Both the position numbers and the translations under genes were made by a program. Shown one piece after another: positions 34,555 to 43,171 of a DNA stretch of 64,000 nucleotides. The stretch comes from Candidatus Iainarchaeum sp. (GTDB lineage Archaea > Iainarchaeota > Iainarchaeia > JAGGVJ01), in NCBI GenBank assembly GCA_021158055.1, contig JAGGVJ010000019.1:1-64000 (forward strand), read 5' to 3'. Numbering within the stretch: position 1 is the stretch's first letter; each line of letters begins with the position of its first letter. The notes beneath the pieces were generated by a model. That model searched no databases, had not been told where the DNA came from, and worked only from the letters and a program-made list of their open reading frames with translations.

Positions 34555-34839
34555 ATGGAACAAAAATCACTTACTGTAGTTTTGGTTTTCCTGGCGGTAT
34601 TGATTGTCGGTTCGGCTGCGTGTTATCTCGGATATCTTGATGCCGGCACACCAAAAGAAAGTCCGGCTTCGGGTGGGGCTTCGGAAGAAGAATGCGGCCG
34701 GTATTCTGAACTTGAATGCCCGTCAGCTTGTGCTGTGTGCCCGCCGTGCAAGGCATGCAGTTCTATATCCTGCCATTCAGTTGACTTCTGCGAAGAGATC
34801 GGATTTTCAAAGGACTGGTATCAAAGCCTTGCCGATTAG
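34555..34839 (+). CDS. small membrane-anchored Cys-rich protein
   Basis: 94 aa, not recognised. An N-terminal membrane segment (about 7-28) is followed by a loop with ten Cys in residues 47-79 (ECGRYSELECPSACAVCPPCKACSSISCHSVDFCEE), suggesting disulfides or metal binding outside the membrane. A TATA-like TTTTTATAAGT (about 34525-34534) lies 25 bp before the ATG, so it is probably a leaderless transcript, supporting that the gene is real. Confidence 0.6.
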   Translation: MEQKSLTVVLVFLAVLIVGSAACYLGYLDAGTPKESPASGGASEEECGRYSELECPSACAVCPPCKACSSISCHSVDFCEEIGFSKDWYQSLAD

Positions 34840-34987
34840 CTAATTTTAGAACAGTGGCGGGTCTAAGAAAAATTTTATGATTCCGGGGTGTTTGTTTATT
34901 GCGCGGAAAAATAAGGCAAAGTGATTCGCGTCAGGGCAAGACAATAGTTTGGGGACGTTTTTTAAAGCCGGCTTCTTTAATTAAAGC

Positions 34988-35713
34988 ATGGGAAATGAGT
35001 TGTTGTACACGGATCTTGCAAACTATTACAATTTGATCTATTCGCACAAGGACTACAAAAAAGAAGCAGTCAAGGTAAAAAAGTTGATTTTAAAGTACAA
35101 AAAGTCAGGCGGGTCTGACTTGCTTGAAGTCGGGTGCGGTGCAGGAAAACACCTGGATTTTTTTAAGGACAGTTTTTGTTGCACTGGAATTGACTTGAAC
35201 AAGGGGATTCTTTCCGTTGCAAAGAAAAATGTAGAGGGAGTTGTCTTTAAACAAGGCAACATGATTGATTTTGATCTGAAGAAAAACTTTGATGCAATCA
35301 CCTGCCTGTTTAGTGGGATTGGTTACGTGAAAACGTATTCAAACCTGAAAAAAACAATTAAAAACTTCTCAAGGCACTTGAAACCGGGTGGAGTGATGAT
35401 AATTGAGCCGTGGTTTTCCAGGTCGGCGTTTAAGCAGGGTTCGGTTCACCTGACTGTTTGTGACAGGGAAGAAAACATAAAAATAGCCAGGTTAAGTGTT
35501 TCAAAGGTAAAGGGAAACATTTCAGTTGTTGACATGCATTATCTTGTTGGCGAAAAAGGAAAGGGAGTAAGGCATTTCGTGGACCGGCACGAACTTGGAT
35601 TGTTTGAGGTTGACAAGATTTTGGATTGCATGGAAAAAGCAGGGTTGAAGGCAAAGTTCCTGAAAAACGGTTTAACGAAAGACAGGGGTCTTTTCATTGG
35701 AGTAAAAAAGTGA
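34988..35713 (+). CDS. SAM-dependent methyltransferase (class I)
   Basis: 241 aa. The Rossmann motif LLEVGCGAGKHLDFF (about 45-59), TGIDLNKGIL, and a post-motif HLKPGGVMIIEPW are typical of class I SAM methyltransferases such as DhbM-like N- or C-methylases of small molecules. The C-terminal part has a GVRHFVDRHELGLF beta region shared by sugar N-methyltransferases. Substrate unknown. Monocistronic with the next gene 77 bp away. Confidence 0.85.
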   Translation: MGNELLYTDLANYYNLIYSHKDYKKEAVKVKKLILKYKKSGGSDLLEVGCGAGKHLDFFKDSFCCTGIDLNKGILSVAKKNVEGVVFKQGNMIDFDLKKNFDAITCLFSGIGYVKTYSNLKKTIKNFSRHLKPGGVMIIEPWFSRSAFKQGSVHLTVCDREENIKIARLSVSKVKGNISVVDMHYLVGEKGKGVRHFVDRHELGLFEVDKILDCMEKAGLKAKFLKNGLTKDRGLFIGVKK

Positions 35714-35789
35714 GATGTTTAAAGGTTTCTGTTGAGTCATGATTGTTCTTTTTGAATAGTTATTTAACCTATTTTCACTTATACGTATC

Positions 35790-36944
35790 ATGGCAAATTA
35801 TTCGCATTCGCGGCTTTCCACGTTTGAGCAGTGCAGGTACAGGTACAAGCTTCAGTACATTGACAGGGTAAAAGTGGATGTCCCGACGACAGTCGAGGCT
35901 TTTTTGGGCGATCTGGTTCACAGGGCGCTTGAAAAGCTTTACGTTGACCTTGGCTTTCAAAAGATGAATTCGGAAAAAGAGATTCTTTCTTTTTACGACA
36001 ATCTTTGGGATCGGGAGTGGACAGACAGTATCCTCATAGTGAAAAATGAGTACAGGGCTGAAAACTACAAAAAGATGGGCCAAAACTATATTTCTGATTA
36101 CTACACTCACTATCACCCGTTTGACCAGATGACTGTTATCGGCATTGAAACCCAGGACATGCTCACTCTCCCTGACGGGAACAAGTACCATGTGAGGATT
36201 GACCGGCTCGGGTGCAGGGGGAGCACTTATTTTGTCTGCGACTACAAAACCAACTCGCGCATGAAAAACAAGGCAGAATTAGATGAGGACAGGCAGCTTG
36301 CGATGTACTCTCTCTGGGTTAAAAACATGTTTCCTGATGCAAAAAAAGTGGTTCTCTTGTGGCACATGCTTGCCTTTGACAAGGAAGCAGTTTCTGAAAG
36401 GACGGAAGAGCAGCTTGAAAAACTCCAGCAGGACACAATGAAGATCATAAGCGAACTTGAATCATGCACGGAATTTCCAACCAGCGTAAGCGGGCTTTGC
36501 AAATACTGCTCTTACAAAAAAATTTGCCCTTCTTTCAGCCACAAGGTTGAGCTTGAAGAGAAAATGCTCAAAAAATTCAAGGAAGACGACGGCGTAAAAC
36601 TAGTCGACGAATACTCAAAGCTTTTGGCTGAAAAAAACATGATTGAAAACAAGGCAGGAGAAGTCAAAGCAGATCTTGTTGAATTTGCAAGGCAAAAAGA
36701 GATTGATATGGTTTACGGGAGCAACGAAAAAGCTTCAGTCAAAGAATACAAAAAAATTGTGTACCCGCAGGACAAGGAAAAGATCACAAGAGTGCTGAAG
36801 GAAAAAGGTTTGTATGACGAAAACTCAATGGTTTGCTATTCAAAGCTGAATTCAAAAATACTCAAAAACGATATTGACAAGCAGATAATCGGCATGGTTG
36901 AAGAAGAAAAGGACTACAGGGTTTCACTCTCGAAAAAACCGTGA
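35790..36944 (+). CDS. PD-(D/E)XK nuclease with Fe-S cluster (RecB/Cas4-like)
   Basis: 384 aa. The N-terminal RLSTFEQCRYRYKLQYIDRV (C15) and a Cys cluster near 237-246 (CKYCSYKKIC) are the four-cysteine Fe-S signature of AddB/Cas4-type nucleases. The nuclease motif IDRLG (D138) and FVCDYKT (D151, K153) is intact. The last 130 residues are a coiled region. Leaderless start after a TATA box (about 35759-35767). A repair role with a helicase such as the 47346 UvrD-like protein is possible, but they are not adjacent; no cas genes or array lie near. Confidence 0.85.
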   Translation: MANYSHSRLSTFEQCRYRYKLQYIDRVKVDVPTTVEAFLGDLVHRALEKLYVDLGFQKMNSEKEILSFYDNLWDREWTDSILIVKNEYRAENYKKMGQNYISDYYTHYHPFDQMTVIGIETQDMLTLPDGNKYHVRIDRLGCRGSTYFVCDYKTNSRMKNKAELDEDRQLAMYSLWVKNMFPDAKKVVLLWHMLAFDKEAVSERTEEQLEKLQQDTMKIISELESCTEFPTSVSGLCKYCSYKKICPSFSHKVELEEKMLKKFKEDDGVKLVDEYSKLLAEKNMIENKAGEVKADLVEFARQKEIDMVYGSNEKASVKEYKKIVYPQDKEKITRVLKEKGLYDENSMVCYSKLNSKILKNDIDKQIIGMVEEEKDYRVSLSKKP

Positions 36945-36962
36945 TTTTTCTGCTTTTAACAG

Positions 36963-37268
36963 TTATATTTTTGATATATAAAATTCCAAAACTTTTTTTG
37001 CAGCTTCAAGTTCTTCTTTTCCTTGCGCGGTTATGGTGTAGTAGACAAATTTTCCTTTTTTTTGCGGTTTTACGTAACCGCTTCTTTTCAGCAGGTAAAG
37101 GACTTTGTATGCGGTTACGTTTCCGTACACAAACCCAAACCTTTCAGTTATCAGTGACCTGAGCTCGCTTCCTGATTTTTTTCCTTTGTGTTGAAGCAGG
37201 CTTAATATGAAGAGCCACAGGTTTTCCTTTTCAATCTTTTTTTTCAGCCTTTCAGACGGTTTTTGCAT
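36963..37268 (-). CDS. PadR-like transcription regulator
   Basis: 101 aa winged-helix protein (FILSLLQHKGKKSGSELRSLI ... YGNVTAYKVLYLLKRSGYVKPQKKGKFVYYTIT), close to the PadR pattern. It is divergently transcribed from inositol-1-phosphate synthase across a 36-bp near-perfect palindrome (37318-37353), so likely represses or controls that gene and itself. Effector unknown. Confidence 0.75.
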   Translation of the reverse strand: MQKPSERLKKKIEKENLWLFILSLLQHKGKKSGSELRSLITERFGFVYGNVTAYKVLYLLKRSGYVKPQKKGKFVYYTITAQGKEELEAAKKVLEFYISKI

Positions 37269-37317
37269 ACAATCACGTAAGGTATGTATATCCGATAACT
37301 ATAAATAAAGATAGGTT

Positions 37318-37353
37318 GTTTTACAATATAGTAAATTTACTATACTGTAAAAC
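37318..37353. promoter_or_regulatory. 36-bp palindrome between PadR and inositol synthase
   Basis: GTTTTACA (37318-37325) ... TGTAAAAC (37346-37353) around a perfect inner palindrome TATAGTAAATTTACTATA (37327-37344). Only one base pair out of eighteen mismatches. It is the strongest operator candidate in the window, lying in the divergent promoter region of the regulator and the synthase. Confidence 0.8.
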
Positions 37354-37374
37354 ATAATTTTGCTGGTGATTTTT

Positions 37375-38478
37375 TTGGAAAAGATAAGAATAGCAATTGC
37401 AGGAATTGGAAACTGTGCGAGTTCTTTGATTCAGGGAATTTATTATTACAAAGACAAGAATGAAAAAGATGCAATTGGCCTCATGCACTGGGATATTGGA
37501 GGTTTCACGCCTTGTGATATTGAGGTTGTTGCTGCTTTTGACATTGACAAAAGAAAAGTGGGAAAGGAAGTTAACGAGGCGGTGTTTGAGTTTCCAAACA
37601 ACACAACGGTTTTCTGCAAAGACCTGCCCAGGACAGGGGTCATGGTCAAAATGGGAAAACTGCTGGATGGTTTTTCAAGCCACATGCAGGACTTTGATGA
37701 AAAGTACAGGTTTGTTTTGTCAGGTGAAAAAGAATCCACAAAAGAAGAAGTTGTGCGCGGGTTAAAGGACTCAAAAGCAGAGGTTTTTTTGAATTATCTT
37801 CCAGTGGGCTCTGAAGAGGCTGTAAAGTTTTACGCCGAGTGTGCCCTTGAAGCGGGGGTTGGTTTCATAAATAATATGCCTGTTTTCATTGCAAGCAAGG
37901 GTGATTGGGCGCAGAGATTCAAGGAAAAAGGAATTCCGATTATCGGCGATGACATCAAGGCGCAGCTTGGGGCCACGATTACTCACAGGACTTTGACTGA
38001 CCTTTTCAGGAAAAGAGGTGTGAAGCTTGAGCGCACTTACCAGTTAAACACCGGCGGGAACACTGATTTTTTGAACATGCTTAACAGGTCAAGGCTTGAA
38101 TCAAAAAAAGAGTCAAAGACAGAGGCAGTGCAGGCTGTTATTGGCGAGAGGCTTGACCCTGAAAATATTCACATCGGCCCAAGCGATTACGTGCCATGGC
38201 AAAAAGACAACAAGCTTTGTTTTATCCGTATGGAAGGGAAACTTTTTGGAGATGTGCCGATGAATATTGAATTAAGGCTTTCTGTTGAGGACTCGCCGAA
38301 TTCAGCAGGCGTTGTAATAGATGCAATAAGGTGCTGCAAGCTTGCGCTTTTAAGAGAGGCTGGTGGTGTTTTGGAGTCTCCTTCGTCGTATTTCATGAAA
38401 CACCCGCCAAAGCAGTTTTCTGACGATGAAGCCTGCAAAAGGACAAACGAGTTTATTGAAGGAAAAAGGGAAATCTGA
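37375..38478 (+). CDS. ino1: inositol-1-phosphate synthase
   Basis: About 367 aa, family of myo-inositol-1-phosphate synthases, making the head group of archaeal inositol phospholipids or di-inositol phosphate from glucose 6-phosphate with NAD. The NAD-binding GIGNCASSLIQGIYYYKD, FDIDKRKVGKE, and GDDIKAQLGATITHRTLTDLF and RTYQLNTGGNTDFLNML segments are diagnostic. The start is a TTG after GGTGAT. A CDP-alcohol phosphotransferase able to use the product lies at 58367-58999. Confidence 0.93.
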   Translation: MEKIRIAIAGIGNCASSLIQGIYYYKDKNEKDAIGLMHWDIGGFTPCDIEVVAAFDIDKRKVGKEVNEAVFEFPNNTTVFCKDLPRTGVMVKMGKLLDGFSSHMQDFDEKYRFVLSGEKESTKEEVVRGLKDSKAEVFLNYLPVGSEEAVKFYAECALEAGVGFINNMPVFIASKGDWAQRFKEKGIPIIGDDIKAQLGATITHRTLTDLFRKRGVKLERTYQLNTGGNTDFLNMLNRSRLESKKESKTEAVQAVIGERLDPENIHIGPSDYVPWQKDNKLCFIRMEGKLFGDVPMNIELRLSVEDSPNSAGVVIDAIRCCKLALLREAGGVLESPSSYFMKHPPKQFSDDEACKRTNEFIEGKREI

Positions 38479-38729
38479 CGAAAAACAGATTTTGCATAGG
38501 CAAAGTTTTATATGTGAAAGTTGGCATAGGTGCTTATGGGTTTTCGTTTTATTGTGTTGACTTTGCCATTGGTTTTAGTTGCATTTAGGTTGAGATAAAC
38601 TGGAGATGCACGGTGTGTTATAGCTGGTTTCTGGAAAAAATAGCTGTGGCTGTTGTTATTGTTTTATTTGCAGGTTATCAGAATGATTAATTTGTGGGTT
38701 TGCGGTATTTGCGGGTTTGCGGTATTGTG

Positions 38730-39245
38730 ATGGATTTTCAGGAATTGGCCGAGGTATTAAGTGTTTTGGAAGAGATGAAAGTTCCGTATTATATTCACGC
38801 GGGTATCGCTTTATCGCTTCACGGCATGGACGGTGAGTTGGATGACTGTGATATATGGATTTTTCATCATGACATAAGGCAGTTTTACAAAACATTTAAA
38901 GATTATTTCCCGGGAAAAGTGCGGTTAAGAAGTCCTGTTGCGTATTCCCGGGGAATTTATAACAATTATTGCGTGTTGTTTTCAGGCGACATGAAAATAG
39001 ATATTTGTGCGGAGATGGTGGCTGATTGTGACATTGGCATGTTTGAATTCCCGCTTGATGAATCTGCTTTTAAGGATGCTGATTTTTTTGACTGCGGGTC
39101 GTTGAACCTGCCTGTCGCTTCAATAGAAAATCTTTTTCTTTACTATCTTGTGTTGAGGCGGACAAAGTATCATGACGAAAAAAAAGATGAGTTTCACGTG
39201 AAAGAAATGTTGGGCAGTGGAAAGTTTGATGAAAAAAATTCATGA
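38730..39245 (+). CDS. nucleotidyltransferase-fold protein
   Basis: About 171 aa. The segment IHAGIALSLHGMDGELDDCDIWI is like the first catalytic region of small nucleotidyltransferase-fold proteins (GG...S...G...D.D.), but the glycine pair is altered, so activity is doubtful. No toxin or antitoxin partner was recognised next to it. The reading frame extends upstream to 38694, but a 17-bp duplication (38697-38730) covers that stretch, and ATG 38730 is the better start. Confidence 0.6.
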   Translation: MDFQELAEVLSVLEEMKVPYYIHAGIALSLHGMDGELDDCDIWIFHHDIRQFYKTFKDYFPGKVRLRSPVAYSRGIYNNYCVLFSGDMKIDICAEMVADCDIGMFEFPLDESAFKDADFFDCGSLNLPVASIENLFLYYLVLRRTKYHDEKKDEFHVKEMLGSGKFDEKNS

Positions 39246-39419
39246 ACATAGTTGAAGCTCATTGTTTGGCTGATAATGTGCTGGCTCTTTACAGGGACCG
39301 GATTCAGAAATGATAAAAATTAGCTGTATTTTTAAATGGAGTGAAATATATTATTGATGTATAACGTGGTTTTTTATATTTTTCAAGGCAAAAGCAGTTG
39401 ATTGTGATATTGTGATATT

Positions 39420-40652
39420 ATGATAGAAACCCAGATATTGATTTTGATTGTGCTGATTTTATTCTCGGCGTTTTTTTCCGGGGTGGAAACGGCTTTGATT
39501 TCCCTTAACCGTGTTAAAGTCAAGTCACTTTTGAAACAAAAAAAGAGGGGTTCAGAAGCATTGTATCGTTTGAAAGAGAATCACCACAAGCTGTTGATCA
39601 CCATACTTATAGGGAATAACATTGTGAACATAGGGGCTGCTTCTTTTGCAACTGTAATATTCATTGATTTGTTTGGCTCAAGCGGTGTTGGTATTGCAAC
39701 GGGAGTAATGACTTTTTTGATCCTGGTGTTTGGAGAGATTACTCCAAAGACATTTGCAGCGCAAAACGCCGAGAGAATTTCTTTGTTTGTGGCAAGGCCG
39801 ATTGAATTGTTGTCTTTTGTCTTGAGCCCGTTTGTAGCTGTTTTTGAGGTCATATCAAAATTCGCGGTAAAATTAACAGGTTTAAAGCATGAAAATGAAG
39901 TTTCGGAAGAAGAGTTGAAGACAATTGTCACAATGGGGAGGGACGAGGGCATTCTCAGCAGGGAGTCTGCTGAAATAATGCATAACGTGCTTGAGTTTGA
40001 AGGAACTAACGTGGTTGAGATAATGACTCCGAAAGTTGACGTGGAAATGATTGACGGTAACTTGAAGCTTAAAAAAGTGATTGATTTTCTTATAAAAACC
40101 CCTTATTCAAAATACCCTGTTTACTCGAAAACCCCTGATAAAATAATTGGTATATTGGATGTGGATGATGTTCTTAAGTATGTGAAAGATGCCAATCTGG
40201 ATGTGCGGGTAAAAGAACTTGTAAATCCGGTGTATTTTGTTCCGGAGTCAAAGGAAATAGATGATTTGCTTACTGAATTTGAGGGAAAAAAGATTCCAAT
40301 GGCTGTTGTTGTTAGTGAGTACGGTTTTGTTTCGGGCCTTGTTACTGTTGAAGATATTTTGGAGGAGATTGTGGGGGACATTTTCGACAAGAGCAGGCGA
40401 AACAGCGTTTACATCAGGAAAATAAATGACAAATTAGCCAAGGTTGATGCAAAAGTTTCAATTGAAGAAATAAACAAAGTGCTTAATCTGGGCCTTAAAG
40501 AAGGCCACTTTGACACTATTGCAGGTTTTATCGAACACAAGCTTCAGAAAATCCCGAAGAAAGGAGAGAAAATTATTTTAAAGAAGTTTACGATTGAAGT
40601 GGATGAGGTTACTGACCAGGGAATAGCAATAGTCAACATCATTAAAACCTGA
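39420..40652 (+). CDS. CNNM/CorC-like protein (DUF21, CBS pair, CorC_HlyC)
   Basis: 410 aa. A DUF21 membrane region with four helices (SAFFSGVETALISLNRVKV; ILVFGEITPKTFAAQNAERI), followed by two CBS domains (VVEIMTPKVDVEMID; KTPYSKYPVYSK; SGLVTVEDILEEIVGDIFDK) and a C-terminal CorC_HlyC domain. Related proteins transport Mg or protect cells from metals, with CBS domains binding ATP-Mg. A hairpin (ACAGG..CCTGT, about 40690-40707) follows the gene. Confidence 0.9.
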   Translation: MIETQILILIVLILFSAFFSGVETALISLNRVKVKSLLKQKKRGSEALYRLKENHHKLLITILIGNNIVNIGAASFATVIFIDLFGSSGVGIATGVMTFLILVFGEITPKTFAAQNAERISLFVARPIELLSFVLSPFVAVFEVISKFAVKLTGLKHENEVSEEELKTIVTMGRDEGILSRESAEIMHNVLEFEGTNVVEIMTPKVDVEMIDGNLKLKKVIDFLIKTPYSKYPVYSKTPDKIIGILDVDDVLKYVKDANLDVRVKELVNPVYFVPESKEIDDLLTEFEGKKIPMAVVVSEYGFVSGLVTVEDILEEIVGDIFDKSRRNSVYIRKINDKLAKVDAKVSIEEINKVLNLGLKEGHFDTIAGFIEHKLQKIPKKGEKIILKKFTIEVDEVTDQGIAIVNIIKT

Positions 40653-40925
40653 TTTTCTGCATGGTTTCAGTTTTATTTTCAGTTATTAAAACAGGTTTGT
40701 CCGCCTGTAAAAATGCATTGTGTTTAAGCACGTTGTATTTAAATGCATTGTATTTATATACTTTGGCTGTCTATTTAGATAGTTTGTTGTATTGTTTCAA
40801 TACTGCAAAAAGGCACTAGTCTGTTTTTAAGAACGATATCTTAGATAGTTATTGTTTTGGACGTGGTGTTAGTTAATAACATAAGAACTTTGGTTTTTTG
40901 TGTTGTTTTAAGGAGTTGAAAGTAT

Positions 40926-41111
40926 ATGAGTGAAGAATCAAACGAAGGTGGCTTCAAAAGGGATTTTGGACCACGCGAAATGCACAAAGCGATTTGTTCT
41001 GAATGTGGAAACGAATGCGAAGTCCCGTTCAAGCCAGTTGATGGCAGACCTGTTTATTGCAGAGACTGCTACCAGAAAAGAAGGAATAACTTCAAAAGAG
41101 ACAGGTATTAA
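40926..41111 (+). CDS. small CxxC-x17-CxxC zinc-binding protein
   Basis: 61 aa. Two CxxC knuckles (CSECG and CRDCYQKRR) are separated by 17 residues (NECEVPFKPVDGRPVYC), the signature of the small CxxC-x17-CxxC protein family, followed by an Arg/Lys-rich tail that suits RNA binding. Ribosome site AAGGAGTTG. Followed by a perfect terminator hairpin. Function in the family is unknown; a ribosomal or RNA-related role has been proposed by annotation only. Confidence 0.82.
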   Translation: MSEESNEGGFKRDFGPREMHKAICSECGNECEVPFKPVDGRPVYCRDCYQKRRNNFKRDRY

Positions 41112-41130
41112 TTCTTTTTACTTGCAAAAA

Positions 41131-41165
41131 GCGGCTGTGTTTGCAGCCGCACAGTTTTTTATTTT
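41131..41165 (+). terminator. GC-rich terminator hairpin
   Basis: Perfect seven-base stem GCGGCTG / CAGCCGC with a six-base loop (41131-41150), followed by a T-rich run (ACAGTTTTTTATTTTTT). The strongest intrinsic-type terminator in the window. Confidence 0.85.
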
Positions 41166-41360
41166 TTATTTTTTATTTTTTTCTTTTTATTTCTTATTTT
41201 TTAAATTTTCTATTTTTTAAGGTCCTCTTAACTTGTTGTTGATGAGTTAACGATTAAAATCTTTATTTCATTTGCCTTTTTTATGCTGGTAGGTTCATAA
41301 AACTTTAGGCAAAACTGGTCTCCGATATCAGAGATTAGAAAGAGCATAAGTTGATTGTGA

Positions 41361-41606
41361 CGCCAAGGGTTAATATTATCAAACGCAGGTGGTTGTCTTT
41401 TTTTGGATGATCATTCCCGATTTCTTGTTGGAACGGATTTGTTCAGGAAGTTATCACTGACCACGGTTCATAATATTATTCTGTTCGCAAAGCCACTTTT
41501 TTGTTTGTTCAATGACCTGAACAAATTCAAAGAATACTGCAACTTCAATGAACTACACGGGGGAATATGTTATAAAAACCCCGGAGGACTATCTTACAGC
41601 AAGTGA
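41361..41606 (+). pseudogene. transposase/integrase (rve) remnant, internally deleted
   Basis: An open frame around LDDHSRFLVGTDLF matches the strand holding the second half of the rve integrase core as found in IS481-like transposases (LDDHSRFI.G..LF). The C-terminal CNFNELHGGICYKNPGGLSY resembles the end of the same proteins (YN..R.H.gL.ykTP..a). The first and last catalytic acids between these are missing, so this is a decayed, internally deleted copy. Not functional. No terminal repeats were seen. Confidence 0.5.
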
Positions 41607-41681
41607 GGCCTGAGTGGTGGGAATTACATTCCCTATTCATTAATATATAATGCTAAATATTCATTTATAGGGGTAAAATAT

Positions 41682-43058
41682 ATGAATGCAAAAAGAGGAT
41701 TAAAAACAAAATATAGTGTAATTGTAATTGGCGGCGGTCCGGCGGGCGTTATCAGTGCAGTGACTGCAAGAAAGTATTATCCCGGCAAGAGAATTTTGTT
41801 GATAAAAAGCGTTGGCTCGGGAGTGATCCCTTGCGGGATTCCATATATGTTTACTTCATTGAAGAAACCAGAGGATAATGCTCTTGGAAATGCCCCGCTT
41901 AAGAAAAATAATGTTGATGTGGAAGTTGATGAAGTTATCAGCATAAATGCCGGCGATAAAAAGATTCAAACAAAGTCCGGCGAAGCATTTGAATATGAAA
42001 AGCTTATCCTTGCTACAGGTTCAGAGCCGGTTATGCCTGTTATAGAAGGAAATGACAAAAAAGGTATATATTATATCCTCAAAGAAATGGATTACTTGAA
42101 AAATTTAAAGCAAGACATTCTTAAAGCCAAAAATATTGTCATTATCGGAGGCGGATTTATAGGTGTTGAATTTGCGGATGAGCTTTCCGGGCTTAAAGGC
42201 GCGAATGTTTCTCTTGTAGAGATGATGCCTGAAATTCTGGTGAATTCATTTGATGAAGAGTTTTCAAAGTTAGCAAGAGAAAAACTGACCGAGAAAGGAG
42301 TCAATATAATTACCGGGAAAAAGGTTGTTCGATTTACCGGGAGCGAAAGAATAAAATCAGTTAAGCTTTCTGACAACAGCGAACTTGCTGCTGAAATAGT
42401 TATTTTGGGTGTAGGTGCAATCCCTAATTCTTCAATAGCCAAAAAAGAGGGTTTGGAGATAGGGAATGGCGGCGGGATATTGGTGGATGAATATTTGAGA
42501 ACATCACAACCGGATATATTTGCAGTAGGGGATTGCGCTGAGAAAAAAGATTTTTTTACAAGGAAAAGGATTAATATTATGCTTGCCTCCACTGCGACAG
42601 CAGAAGCAAGAATTGCAGGGGCAAATTTGTATAAAATAAATCTTCTGAGAGAAAATAAAGGAACCCTTGCTCTTTGTTCAACACAGGTGGGCGATTTGAG
42701 TTTGGGTTCAGCTGGCCTGACAGAAAAAACTGCTTTGGAAGAAGGGTTTGAAATCGTTGTCGGCAATGCAGAATGCCCGGATAGGCATCCCGATGCAATG
42801 CCTGGTGCAAAAAAACTTAAAGTCAAGTTGATTTTTTCCAAGCAATCAGGGATTCTCCTTGGCGGCCAGGTTGCTGGTGGAAGTTCCGCAGGCGGGGTAG
42901 TGAATATAATTGGTCTTGCGCTTCAAAAAACAACTTCAATGACAGAGCTGGAAACTTTGCAGGTAGCGACCCACCCGAAACTTACACCTTCCCCGACAGT
43001 TTACCCGCTTATTACGGCAGCGCAGGACGCCTTAAGCAAATGCGGATTAGGAAAATGA
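41682..43058 (+). CDS. CoA-disulfide reductase / NADH oxidase family flavoprotein
   Basis: 458 aa. FAD-binding GGGPAG (17-22), a conserved single Cys (C51 in GVIPCGIPYMF) typical of CoA-disulfide reductase and related Nox/peroxidase enzymes, a NAD-binding GGGFIGVEFADEL segment near 154-166, and the AVGDCAE motif. They use NADH to reduce CoA-disulfide or O2 in oxygen defence. C-terminal dimer region ends LQVATHPKLTPSPTVYPLITAAQDA. The IS-like remnant lies just upstream and could mark a transferred segment, but this is speculation. Confidence 0.88.
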   Translation: MNAKRGLKTKYSVIVIGGGPAGVISAVTARKYYPGKRILLIKSVGSGVIPCGIPYMFTSLKKPEDNALGNAPLKKNNVDVEVDEVISINAGDKKIQTKSGEAFEYEKLILATGSEPVMPVIEGNDKKGIYYILKEMDYLKNLKQDILKAKNIVIIGGGFIGVEFADELSGLKGANVSLVEMMPEILVNSFDEEFSKLAREKLTEKGVNIITGKKVVRFTGSERIKSVKLSDNSELAAEIVILGVGAIPNSSIAKKEGLEIGNGGGILVDEYLRTSQPDIFAVGDCAEKKDFFTRKRINIMLASTATAEARIAGANLYKINLLRENKGTLALCSTQVGDLSLGSAGLTEKTALEEGFEIVVGNAECPDRHPDAMPGAKKLKVKLIFSKQSGILLGGQVAGGSSAGGVVNIIGLALQKTTSMTELETLQVATHPKLTPSPTVYPLITAAQDALSKCGLGK

Positions 43059-43171
43059 TATGGAAACAACTGATGATTGAGATAAAAAAATAATGCCTTA
43101 GGTAGTGGTTTATTGTATTTTATGTCTAAACTGATTTTCTATTTTTGCGGTTTTGTTTATTTTAGGCAGTT

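Noticed and set aside
35790-36944. Cas4 of a CRISPR system
   Set aside because: Cas4-like Fe-S nuclease, but much longer than Cas4 and without cas genes or repeats; better as a RecB-like nuclease.
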